Below are positions 1-6,414 of a DNA stretch of 10,494 bases, piece after piece. The DNA comes from Candidatus Aminicenantota bacterium (GTDB lineage Bacteria > Acidobacteriota > Aminicenantia > Aminicenantales > Aminicenantaceae), in NCBI GenBank assembly GCA_030615975.1, contig JAUWYH010000036.1:1-10494 (forward strand). Direction: 5' to 3'. Both the position numbers and the translations under genes were made by a program. Under the pieces are notes generated by a model. The model was not told the DNA's origin. It worked only from the letters and a program-made list of their open reading frames with translations, and did no database searches. Within the stretch, counting starts at the first letter, position 1. Every line of letters begins with the position of its first letter.

Positions 1-3
1 TAT

Positions 4-325
4 ATGGTTCCAAAACACGTTGCTTTTGCCCCAGCGAGTCAAAAGCAACTCGGATCAAGGCTTCGCTCTCCTCTCCTTCGGAGAGGAACCATGCCCGCTC
101 AGCCTTTCTCACGGTTTTTTCACCATACAGCCTTCGCCAAGCGAAGGCATCCGAGTGTGTCGTGCGGCAAGAATGTTTGAGCACGAAACATAAAAACAAT
201 ATGTGCCATTTTAAAAACAGAGGGCATATAGGATACGCCATGAGCGATCTTGCGGAGTTTCGAGACCGCCGAGAAGGACGGTGAGGGAATGGCGTGAAAA
301 ATCTGAAGGGAGCGAAGCCATTCCC
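4..325. repeat. Hairpin-rich non-coding element (probable dispersed repeat or structured RNA)
   Basis: No convincing gene lies in 1-418. Instead there are many inverted repeats: 19-28 with 40-49 (10 bp); 69-76 with 80-87 (8 bp, 3-base loop TTC); 130-137 with 141-148 (8 bp, loop CAA); 160-165 with 181-186 (6 bp); an imperfect pair at about 265-282; and 285-293 with 317-325 (GGGAATGGC/GCCATTCCC, 9 bp). Longer-range pairs also exist: 4-11 with 85-92 (8 bp), 48-55 with 149-156 (8 bp), 59-68 with 310-319 (10 bp) and 235-241 with 289-295 (7 bp). Some of these compete with one another. The stretch looks more GC-rich than the flanking genes. A transposition-derived or REP-like repeat is my preferred reading; a structured RNA or leader for the downstream dehydrogenase is the alternative. 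The dyads are seen directly; their role is inferred. Confidence 0.5.
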
Positions 326-370
326 AAAGACATTTTATTATCACGGAAGAAGAGATGCTTACCAACGCTA

Positions 371-397
371 TTGATGAAATGACGTACTTACTATAGA
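371..397 (+). promoter_or_regulatory. Possible weak promoter for the dehydrogenase cluster
   Basis: A TTGATG box at 371-376 and a TATAGA box at 392-397 lie just upstream of the ribosome-binding site of the first gene. The 15-base spacer is shorter than the usual 16-18, so this is only a candidate sigma-70-type promoter. Confidence 0.25.
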
Positions 398-418
398 AAG
401 TTATCAAGAGGAGGTGAA

Positions 419-1177
419 ATGATTCATTTAGAAGGAAAGAAAGCTTTAATAACCGGCGGCTCAAGAGGAATTGGCCGGGCTACTGCTATCCTTTTTGCCA
501 AGGCTGGCGGAGATGTTGTCATCAGTTTTCGAATCCAGGAAGAAGCAGCAAAAAATGTTAGGGAAGTGATTGAAAAAATGGGTAGAGAATGCTTGGTCTT
601 TAGAGCAGATCTCTCTCGAAAAAAAGAGATTCAACAGATGGTAGAGAAGATAACAAATAAGTGGGGACAAATAGATATATTAGTCAATAATGCAGGAGTC
701 TGGACTTCAGGAGAAATTGGAAATATGGAAAAGCGAATTTGGGATGAAACAATGAAAATTAATTTGGAAGGTGTTTTTCATACCTGTAATGAAGTGGTTC
801 CTTATATGAAGGAAAAAAAGAGAGGTTGGATTATCAATGTTTCTTCAACAGCTGGAATAAGAGGGGAAGCCTTTCACTCTCATTATGCAGCAAGCAAAGG
901 TGCTTTAATCTCGTTTACAAAATCTATTGCTGTCGAGCTTGCTCCTTTCAACATAAGAGTGAATTGTGTTGCTCCAGGCTGGGTTGATACAGATATGTGT
1001 GCTGAGGTTTTCAGTGATCCTGAGTTTCGAAGGAGTGTGGAAGAGAGTGTTCCTCTAAAAAGAATAGCTCCAGCCGAAGATATTGCAGGGCCAATCCTTT
1101 TCTTGGCTTCAGATTTGGCTCGACATATTTCAGGAGAAGTATTGAATGTGAATGGAGGTTCTGTCCTTTGTGGTTAA
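419..1177 (+). CDS. Short-chain dehydrogenase/reductase (SDR), FabG-like
   Basis: This 252-residue protein is a classical SDR, an NAD(P)H-dependent cytoplasmic oxidoreductase acting on a hydroxyl/carbonyl pair. The Rossmann glycine motif TGGSRGIG is at residues 12-19, the NNAG motif at 90-93, and the catalytic tetrad is complete: Asn115, Ser143, Tyr156 and Lys160 (YAASK). Arg16 and Arg38 suggest NADPH preference. The C-terminal VNGG is also usual. The length matches FabG (about 245-255). The start is supported by a GGAGG at 410-414, four bases before ATG. The gene leads a forward cluster containing a B12 acyl-CoA mutase, so a 3-hydroxyacyl-CoA or 3-oxoacyl substrate is plausible, but SDR specificity cannot be read from sequence. 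It is not near acyl-carrier-protein or other fab genes, so I do not call it fabG. Confidence 0.9.
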   Translation: MIHLEGKKALITGGSRGIGRATAILFAKAGGDVVISFRIQEEAAKNVREVIEKMGRECLVFRADLSRKKEIQQMVEKITNKWGQIDILVNNAGVWTSGEIGNMEKRIWDETMKINLEGVFHTCNEVVPYMKEKKRGWIINVSSTAGIRGEAFHSHYAASKGALISFTKSIAVELAPFNIRVNCVAPGWVDTDMCAEVFSDPEFRRSVEESVPLKRIAPAEDIAGPILFLASDLARHISGEVLNVNGGSVLCG

Positions 1178-1241
1178 AACAGCTTGCCTATTTCTCCTAA
1201 TTTTGTTAATTTTATAAAAAAGGATTAGAGAGGAGGTCATG

Positions 1242-1499
1242 ATGGAGGAAGAGATCGGAAAAATCACTCATTATTTTTCCAAAATAAATGTAGGCGTTTT
1301 AGAATTATCCAAAGGAAAGCTCCAGATTGGCGATACAATCCATATTAAAGGACATACTACAGATCTTTATCAGAAAGTTGAATCTATGCAGGTTGAACAT
1401 AAACCTGTTGATTCAGCTCAACCAGGCGAAACAGTTGGTCTTAAAGTAGAAAGCCCAGTTAGAGAAAACGATTTGGTTTTAAAAGTGACAGAAGATTGA
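1242..1499 (+). CDS. Small EF-Tu domain-II-like protein (translation elongation factor-like)
   Basis: This protein has 85 residues from the chosen start, or 86 from an ATG directly before it at 1239. I prefer 1242 because the AGGAGGT at 1231-1237 is then properly spaced, whereas it almost abuts 1239. The sequence reads like a lone beta-barrel of the EF-Tu domain 2 type: GKITHYFSKINVGVLEL, then a GDTIHIKGHTTD turn, then ESMQVEH, then a PGETVGLKV segment and a closing VRENDLVLKV. There is no G domain, so it cannot be a GTPase. Similar free-standing 'translation elongation factor-like' proteins of about 85-90 residues occur in many anaerobes and archaea; their function is not established to my knowledge. 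It sits about 60 bases after the dehydrogenase and 68 before the mutase large subunit, probably in the same transcript. Confidence 0.8.
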   Translation: MEEEIGKITHYFSKINVGVLELSKGKLQIGDTIHIKGHTTDLYQKVESMQVEHKPVDSAQPGETVGLKVESPVRENDLVLKVTED

Positions 1500-1508
1500 T
1501 TCCACCTC

Positions 1509-1537
1509 TTTAAAAGAGTCCTTAAACATAATATGAT
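1509..1537 (+). promoter_or_regulatory. Possible internal promoter before the mutase large subunit
   Basis: TTTAAA (1509-1514) and TATGAT (1532-1537) are separated by 17 bases, upstream of the mutase start. The -35 box matches the consensus at only four of six positions in an AT-rich gap, so chance is a real possibility. Confidence 0.25.
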
Positions 1538-1567
1538 CTGAATCACTTCATTTTATCCCTGGAGAGA

Positions 1568-3256
1568 ATGAAATCCTTGAAAAAAGAGAATTTTTCTCAG
1601 AAAGATATGAAAAAATCGCTGATTTTTTGGAAAAAAGAAAAATATGATAAAGCAACTCATAGCGATGTAAATAAAAAAAGAGATTTCACAAGTATTTCAG
1701 GAAAGAAAATAAAAGAACTTTACACTCCACTCGATTTAGATGGCTTTGACTACCTGAGAGATCTGGGATTCCCTGGCGAATATCCTTATACAAGGGGAGT
1801 CCATCCCTCTATGTATCGGGGTCGCCTATGGACGATGAGGCAATTTTCTGGATTCGGAACCGCTGAAGACACAAATAAAAGATACAAATATCTTCTCTCT
1901 CATGGACAAACAGGTTTGAGTGTGGCCTTTCATCTTCCGACCTTAATGGGCATTGATTCCGATCATCATTTATCTCAAGGAGAAATTGGAAAATGCGGAG
2001 TTGCAGTGGATTCGCTGGCTGATATGGAAATCCTTTTTGATGGAATTCCTTTGGATAGAGTCTCAACCTCAATGACTATAAATCCTCCGGCTGCGGTACT
2101 TTGGGCAATGTACATCGCAGTGGGTGAGAAACAGGGAGTCTCTCCAAAGCATATCTCAGGCACGATTCAAAACGACATCCTCAAGGAATACATAGCTCAG
2201 AAAACATTTATTTTTCCTCCTAGACCCTCGATGAAGTTGATTATCGACACTTTTGAGTTTGGATCTAAAGAGGTTCCTCGATGGAATATTATTTCTATTT
2301 CCGGATATCATATTAGAGAAGCTGGATCCACAGCTTTGCAAGAGTTAGCCTTCACGTTAAGAGATGGGATTGAATATGTGGAGTGGGCTTTGGAAAGAGG
2401 CCTTGAGATTGATGAGTTTTCTCCTAGGCTATCTTTCTTTTTTAACGCTCATAACGATTTTTTTGAGGAAATTGCCAAATTCAGAGCAGCCAGAAAAATC
2501 TGGGCAGAAGTTATGAGGGAGAGATTCAGAGCGAAAAATCCAAGGTCCTGGTGGTTAAGATTTCATACGCAAACTTCAGGAGTTTCTTTAACGGCTCAGC
2601 AACCCTATAACAATACCATAAGGGTTGCTATTCAAGCTCTGGCTGCAGTCTTGGGAGGAACTCAATCTCTTCACACTAACTCCCTTGACGAAACCTACGC
2701 CTTGCCATCTGAAGAAGCTGTCACAATTGCTCTTAGAACTCAGCAAATAATGGCTCACGAGAGTGGGGTAGCTAATTGTATCGATCCTCTGGGTGGAGCA
2801 TATTTTGTTGAAAAGTTGACAAAAGAAATGGAGGAAGAAGCCAAGGAATACATAAGAAAGATAGATGATATGGGAGGCATGGTAAAAGCGGTAGAATTTG
2901 GATTCCCGCAGAAAGAAATTGCGGATAGTGCCTATAAATATCAGAAGGCTGTTGAGAAAAAAGAGAAAATTATTGTCGGAGTCAATGCTTTTCAGATGGA
3001 ACATGAACCTATTTCAACCTTACAGATTGATGAGTCAGTAGCAAAGCAGCAACTGGCTCGATTAAAGGAAGTAAAAAAAACAAGAAACAATACTTATGTC
3101 AAACAGAATCTGCTAGATTTGCAGAAGGCTGCCGAGAATGACGAAAATTTAATGCCATTTATTCTAAATTGTGTCAAGAGTTATGCCACTTTGGGAGAGA
3201 TCATAGATTCTCTAAAAAAAATTTATGGGGAATATCAGGAACCAATAACATATTAA
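1568..3256 (+). CDS. icmA: B12-dependent acyl-CoA mutase large subunit, isobutyryl-CoA mutase type
   Basis: This 562-residue protein is the substrate-binding TIM-barrel subunit of an adenosylcobalamin-dependent carbon-skeleton mutase. Family landmarks are the MYRGRLWTMRQFSGFGTAED block (about 82-101), GTIQNDILKE (198-207), SGYHIREAG (245-253, with the conserved active-site His248), PRLSFF, QTSGVSLTAQQPYNN, and GGTQSLHTNS. The length fits stand-alone IcmA-type subunits and lacks the C-terminal B12 domain, which is encoded separately at 3457. Two substrate-pocket positions differ from methylmalonyl-CoA mutase: Phe93 (codon 1844-1846) replaces Tyr89, and Gln211 (codon 2198-2200) replaces Arg207 (Propionibacterium shermanii numbering). 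Phe and Gln are the residues reported for isobutyryl-CoA mutase. Hydroxyisobutyryl-CoA mutase has Ile at the first position, so it is less likely. Pivalyl-type mutases cannot be excluded. No reactivating GTPase or epimerase gene is in the window. The ATG follows GGAG with short spacing. Confidence 0.88.
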   Translation: MKSLKKENFSQKDMKKSLIFWKKEKYDKATHSDVNKKRDFTSISGKKIKELYTPLDLDGFDYLRDLGFPGEYPYTRGVHPSMYRGRLWTMRQFSGFGTAEDTNKRYKYLLSHGQTGLSVAFHLPTLMGIDSDHHLSQGEIGKCGVAVDSLADMEILFDGIPLDRVSTSMTINPPAAVLWAMYIAVGEKQGVSPKHISGTIQNDILKEYIAQKTFIFPPRPSMKLIIDTFEFGSKEVPRWNIISISGYHIREAGSTALQELAFTLRDGIEYVEWALERGLEIDEFSPRLSFFFNAHNDFFEEIAKFRAARKIWAEVMRERFRAKNPRSWWLRFHTQTSGVSLTAQQPYNNTIRVAIQALAAVLGGTQSLHTNSLDETYALPSEEAVTIALRTQQIMAHESGVANCIDPLGGAYFVEKLTKEMEEEAKEYIRKIDDMGGMVKAVEFGFPQKEIADSAYKYQKAVEKKEKIIVGVNAFQMEHEPISTLQIDESVAKQQLARLKEVKKTRNNTYVKQNLLDLQKAAENDENLMPFILNCVKSYATLGEIIDSLKKIYGEYQEPITY

Positions 3257-3419
3257 CTCGAAACTTGAAGCTCAAAACTAAAAACTGGAACGTTATTTGA
3301 AGTTTATTGTTGAAGGTTCAAGGAAAAAAATTGAAGAGAGTAAAATATTTAATCTTGGATGCTCTTTCTGTCTTGCTTGCTTTCTTATAAAATTCTGGAA
3401 TCGAGAGTATAGACTGAAC

Positions 3420-3446
3420 AGCCGGAGCAGACCGGTTTTTATTTTT
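3420..3446 (+). terminator. Terminator-like hairpin just before the small mutase subunit
   Basis: CCGG (3422-3425) pairs with CCGG (3432-3435) around the loop AGCAGA. The stem can extend to six pairs using a G-T at 3421/3436 and an A-T at 3420/3437. It is followed by TTTTTATTTTT (3436-3446) and then directly by the GGAGG (3447-3451) of the next gene. The stem is short, so termination would be weak or partial. It could tune the amount of the small subunit by attenuation, or have no function. Confidence 0.35.
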
Positions 3447-3456
3447 GGAGGAAGTT

Positions 3457-3864
3457 ATGACCAAGAAAAAGATCAGAATACTGATTGCAAAACCTGGTCT
3501 GGATGGCCACGACCGCGGTGCAAAGGTGATTTGTCGGGCGCTAAGGGACGAAGGCTATGAGGTCATTTACACTGGTTTGAGACGGACACCAGAAGAAATT
3601 ATTATTGCCGCCATCCAGGAAGATGTTGATGTTATCGGATTGAGTATTCTATCAGGAGCCCACAATGTTCTTTTTCCAAAAATCATTGATCTTCTCAAAG
3701 AAAAAGAAGCGGATGATATCTTAGTAATTGCAGGGGGAGTCATTCCTGAGAAAGATATACCAAAATTAAAAAAAATAGGAATTTCTGAGATATTCTTGCC
3801 TGGTTCTTCGACTCAAGATATCGGAAGATGGATTAAAGATAACGTAAAGTTAAAATCTTTATAA
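3457..3864 (+). CDS. icmB: Acyl-CoA mutase small subunit, cobalamin-binding (isobutyryl-CoA mutase type)
   Basis: This 135-residue protein is the B12-binding Rossmann-like subunit that pairs with the large subunit encoded at 1568-3256. The base-off/His-on signature DxHxxG is at Asp16, His18 and Gly21 (in PGLDGHDRGAK), with His18 expected to coordinate cobalt. The GLSILSG stretch (61-67) and the AGGVIP loop (92-97) are the other conserved cobalamin-binding parts. The length matches stand-alone IcmB/HcmB-type subunits of about 136 residues. I chose the ATG at 3457 because GGAGG at 3447-3451 lies five bases upstream; an in-frame TTG at 3445 overlaps that ribosome-binding site. Unusually, 200 bases separate it from the large-subunit stop, and this gap contains the terminator-like hairpin. 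Whether the complex works on isobutyryl-CoA depends on the large subunit. Confidence 0.92.
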   Translation: MTKKKIRILIAKPGLDGHDRGAKVICRALRDEGYEVIYTGLRRTPEEIIIAAIQEDVDVIGLSILSGAHNVLFPKIIDLLKEKEADDILVIAGGVIPEKDIPKLKKIGISEIFLPGSSTQDIGRWIKDNVKLKSL

Positions 3865-3882
3865 AAAAAACAAACAAATCGC

Positions 3883-3910
3883 TTGACATTAAATTTTCAA
3901 TTATGATAAA
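3883..3910 (+). promoter_or_regulatory. Probable promoter of the M23 peptidase gene
   Basis: A perfect TTGACA -35 box lies at 3883-3888, just after the small mutase subunit. The -10 is less clear: GATAAA at 3905-3910 gives a 16-base spacer, while the better-looking TATGAT at 3902-3907 gives only 13. With either, the transcript would begin very close to the ATG at 3923, leaving almost no leader. The ribosome-binding site is also weak (AAGG at 3916-3919). Confidence 0.4.
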
Positions 3911-3922
3911 GAAAAAAGGCTG

Positions 3923-4816
3923 ATGCCTAAAAAACTCTTCTCTTTAATCATCGTTCCCCATCATAAGGGAAAATCCAAAACAATCTCTCTTTCTAAGAAA
4001 TCCCTTAAGGTGCTGAGCGGAATTTCTGTTTTTCTGTCTCTCGTGCTGGTCGGTCTTCTCGTCGATTATTTCACACTGAACATCGTCCGACAGAAGTACA
4101 AAGAACTTTTAATAGAAAACGTGAAACAAAAAGAGATTATTGTTCAATATCAAGATTCTATCAATGAGCTTCAAACAAAGATTCAGTACTTTGAAAATTA
4201 TGCCAAGAAGCTCAATGTAATGGCTGGATTGAAGTCTCCGGATGTTTTAAAAGAAGTAGGAATCGGCAGCGGTGCGGGCAACAGCCGTGAATTAAGCCCC
4301 CCCGATATCTCACAAGACATAAATCTCAATAGCCTAAATTCTGTCAGCCAGAAAGCCGAAGGGATTGAAAAAAATTTAAACACATTAGTCAATTTTTTCG
4401 AAAGTCAGTCTTTGAGACTGGCTGGGACGCCGAGCATCTTGCCTACAAAAGGATATTGGGTCTCTTCCTACGGTTGGAGAGATGACCCTTTCACAGGTAA
4501 AAGGACTTTTCACAGAGGAATCGACATCGCGACTTATTTTAGCAACCCAGTAGTAGCAACTGCAGATGGAGTCGTAGTTCAAACAACGAGAAATAAAATT
4601 GGAGGAAATACCATCAAGATCAGCCATAGGGGAGGGTATGTTACTGTCTATTGTCACTTGAGCAAATTTTTAGTCAATCCCGGTCAAAAGGTCAAAAGAG
4701 GAGACACCATCGGTTTGATTGGAAAAACAGGAAAAGCGTTAGGACCTCATGTCCACTACGAAATTCGTCTGAACGGTAAGTCAGTTAATCCTTATTACTA
4801 TATTTTAGAAGAATAA
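3923..4816 (+). CDS. Membrane-anchored M23 family metallopeptidase (LytM-like murein endopeptidase)
   Basis: This 297-residue cell-wall enzyme has a short basic N-terminus, one transmembrane segment at about 31-48 (ISVFLSLVLVGLLV), a coiled-coil-prone stretch at about 54-98, a Ser/Asn-rich linker, and an M23 domain from about 177 to the end. All active-site residues are visible: zinc ligands His197 and Asp201 (FHRGID), His278 (GPHVHYE), and catalytic histidines His245 (VYCHLS) and His276. A catalytically active Gly-/D,D-type endopeptidase facing the periplasm is therefore expected, unlike degenerate EnvC/NlpD-type activators, which lack these residues. The architecture (anchor, coiled coil, M23) is common in enzymes that open peptidoglycan during growth or division. 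It probably has its own promoter and converges on fmt. Confidence 0.9.
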   Translation: MPKKLFSLIIVPHHKGKSKTISLSKKSLKVLSGISVFLSLVLVGLLVDYFTLNIVRQKYKELLIENVKQKEIIVQYQDSINELQTKIQYFENYAKKLNVMAGLKSPDVLKEVGIGSGAGNSRELSPPDISQDINLNSLNSVSQKAEGIEKNLNTLVNFFESQSLRLAGTPSILPTKGYWVSSYGWRDDPFTGKRTFHRGIDIATYFSNPVVATADGVVVQTTRNKIGGNTIKISHRGGYVTVYCHLSKFLVNPGQKVKRGDTIGLIGKTGKALGPHVHYEIRLNGKSVNPYYYILEE

Positions 4817-4826
4817 AAATTCCATA

Positions 4827-4857
4827 AGGGACACAATAATTAATTGGTTATGTCCCT
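4827..4857. terminator. Dyad between convergent genes, possible weak bidirectional terminator
   Basis: AGGGACA (4827-4833) pairs with TGTCCCT (4851-4857). CAAT (4834-4837) and ATTG (4843-4846) can extend the stem across a four-base bulge. It lies between the M23 stop and the fmt stop, where a terminator is expected, but neither strand shows an immediate U-run. On the reverse strand a T5 occurs only about nine bases beyond the stem. A repeat-derived hairpin is the alternative. Confidence 0.35.
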
Positions 4858-4897
4858 GAATTCCAATTTTGGGCTTTGTCCCTGGAAATGTTTTCCC

Positions 4898-5836
4898 TTA
4901 AGTGAACAAATTCCCTGGTTTTATACTTGCGCCAAGGGAAAAGGCATAAGCGTTCATAAGATTTCTGTTTTCAGGTTGGAGCTCTTCAATAAGAAAGGCA
5001 CTCCTTCCTGCACAACAGACTTCGATTCCCTCCTTTTTTATTCCAAAAATTTCTCCAGGAGAAGAACAAGTTTCAGCACTTAAAGTAATATTTCTTCCTT
5101 TGAGGATTTTTATCCGTTTCTCTCCAAGAAATGCAAAAGCTGAAGGCCACGGGTAAAATGCCCTCACTTGTCTTTCTATGCTAAAAGCATCCTTTTCCCA
5201 TCTGATTTTTCCATCTTCCTTTCTTAATCTTGGAGCATATGTAGCCTGTGAGTGGTCTTGGTGAAGATGCTTGATTTTATCAATTTTGGCTATTGTATCT
5301 AACAGAAGCTCTGCTCCCTTTTGAGCCAAACGAGCTTCAAGCTCACCAGCTCTTTCTCCAGGGAGTATTTCAAATTCTTCCTGAGATAGAATATCTCCTT
5401 CATCCATCTTTTCGTTAAGCTCAAATATTGTCACTCCAGTTTTCGTTTCTCCCCTAAGAAGAGCCCATTGAACAGGAGCGGCTCCCCTGTACTTTGGCAG
5501 TAAGGAGAAGTGGAGATTGAGGGAATTGTATTTAGGAAAATAGATGATAGAAGAAGGGATAATCTGCCCATAAGCAACAACAACGTTGAGGTCTGGATAA
5601 ACTTTTTTTATTTTCTCAAGTGTTTTCAGATCTTTTCTTATTCGTAACGGTTGATAGTATGGAATATTTAGAGCGTTAGCAAATTTCTTGACAGCAGAAG
5701 GAGTAAGTTTTTTTCCTCTTCCTGAGGGTTTATCAGGCTGGGTAATCACAAGCTCGATCGTATGCCCGGCTTCAAGGATTTTTTTTAAGGAAGGAAGAGC
5801 AGAGGGGGGACTGCCAAAAAAGACAATTTTTTTCAA
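4898..5836 (-). CDS. fmt: Methionyl-tRNA formyltransferase
   Basis: This 312-residue enzyme transfers a formyl group from 10-formyl-tetrahydrofolate to Met-tRNA(fMet) in the cytoplasm. The N-terminal FFGSPPSALP and QPDKPSGRGKKL segments are typical; the catalytic residues Asn107, His109 (NLHFSLLPKYRGAAP) and Asp145 (MDEGDIL) are present. The domain linker reads APRLRKEDG at 201-209, followed by the C-terminal tRNA-binding barrel. The length matches the family (about 310-315). The start codon is TTG (5836-5834). No ATG or GTG would give the conserved N-terminus, and a GGGAG sits just upstream, at only two bases spacing. The TTG overlaps the def stop in a TTGA four-base overlap, so the two are probably translationally coupled. 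It is the last gene of the reverse-strand group. Confidence 0.95.
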   Translation of the reverse strand: MKKIVFFGSPPSALPSLKKILEAGHTIELVITQPDKPSGRGKKLTPSAVKKFANALNIPYYQPLRIRKDLKTLEKIKKVYPDLNVVVAYGQIIPSSIIYFPKYNSLNLHFSLLPKYRGAAPVQWALLRGETKTGVTIFELNEKMDEGDILSQEEFEILPGERAGELEARLAQKGAELLLDTIAKIDKIKHLHQDHSQATYAPRLRKEDGKIRWEKDAFSIERQVRAFYPWPSAFAFLGEKRIKILKGRNITLSAETCSSPGEIFGIKKEGIEVCCAGRSAFLIEELQPENRNLMNAYAFSLGASIKPGNLFT

Positions 5837-6345
5837 AGCTCCCTCTTTTCTATCATTTTTTTCAATTTTTTTTTGATCAAATTTTTTTTAAGAAGAGAGA
5901 GATGGTCGATAAATAATTTTCCGTTTATATGGTCAATTTCATGGCAAAATACTCTGGCTAAAATTTCTTCTGCTTCAATGATTTTTTCTTTCCCCCTTAG
6001 ATCAATACCCTTGATAACCACGCGAAAAGGCCTGATTACTTTCTCTTGAATCTCAGGAATAGAAAGGCAACTCTCTTCCTGAATGATTTCTCCCTCTTTG
6101 TTCAGAAGTTCAGGATTTATAAGGATGAAAAGATCATTCTTATTCTCTCCCAATGAAAGGTCAACCGTTATAAGGCTGGTGCTTCGATTAACTTGGGGAG
6201 CTGAAAGACCGATTCCTGGAGCAGCCCACATTGTCTGGATCATTTTCTGGGCAAGATCTTCAATATCTTTATCGATATATTTTATCGTTTCTGCTTTTTT
6301 GGTGAGAATAGGGCTACCATATTTTATGATTTCGAGTATAGACAT
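5833..6345 (-). CDS. def: Peptide deformylase
   Basis: This 170-residue metalloenzyme removes the N-formyl group from nascent proteins, reversing the mark set by Fmt. The three signature motifs are present: GIGLSAPQ (44-51), ESCLS (91-95, with metal ligand Cys93; the more common form is EGCLS), and HEIDH (135-139, metal ligands His135 and His139, catalytic Glu136). The length is normal. The C-terminus is a Lys-rich helix. ATG start at 6345; its ribosome-binding site is weak (a GAAG/GCGAG stretch). It directly precedes fmt with a four-base overlap, the common def-fmt order, and follows the PqqD-like gene after 69 bases that contain a candidate promoter. Confidence 0.95.
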   Translation of the reverse strand: MSILEIIKYGSPILTKKAETIKYIDKDIEDLAQKMIQTMWAAPGIGLSAPQVNRSTSLITVDLSLGENKNDLFILINPELLNKEGEIIQEESCLSIPEIQEKVIRPFRVVIKGIDLRGKEKIIEAEEILARVFCHEIDHINGKLFIDHLSLLKKNLIKKKLKKMIEKREL

Positions 6346-6375
6346 TTCTCGCTTCTTTTTTTCCTTTGACTCTTT

Positions 6376-6405
6376 ATTTTAAAAGAATTTATCTCTTTTG
6401 TTCAA
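6376..6405 (-). promoter_or_regulatory. Candidate promoter for def-fmt
   Basis: Read on the reverse strand, TTGAAC (6405-6400) and TAAAAT (6381-6376) are separated by 18 bases and end about 31 bases before the def ATG. The boxes match the sigma-70 consensus at four and five of six positions. If real, def-fmt can be transcribed independently of the upstream transporter. Confidence 0.4.
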
Positions 6406-6414
6406 TACTTTGTC

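Noticed and set aside
120..464. Reverse-strand open frame of 114 codons at the left edge
   Set aside because: It runs through the hairpin-rich element and into the dehydrogenase start, has no recognisable domain and looks like a by-product of the repeat.
1568..3256. Calling the large subunit 2-hydroxyisobutyryl-CoA mutase on the basis of its 562-residue length
   Set aside because: That enzyme has Ile at the diagnostic position where this protein has Phe93, so isobutyryl-CoA mutase fits better.
3420..3440. Resemblance of AGCCGGAGCAGACCGG to the conserved AGCC-GGAGACC-GCC part of cobalamin riboswitches, ahead of a B12-enzyme subunit
   Set aside because: The other conserved cobalamin-riboswitch blocks (the GGTG-containing segment and the CCCGC-ACTGT block) are not visible upstream, and two extra bases interrupt the match. 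A covariance search with RF00174 would settle it.
3297..3560. Forward open frame of 87 codons between the mutase subunits
   Set aside because: It overlaps the first third of the well-supported small-subunit gene in another frame and begins without a ribosome-binding site.
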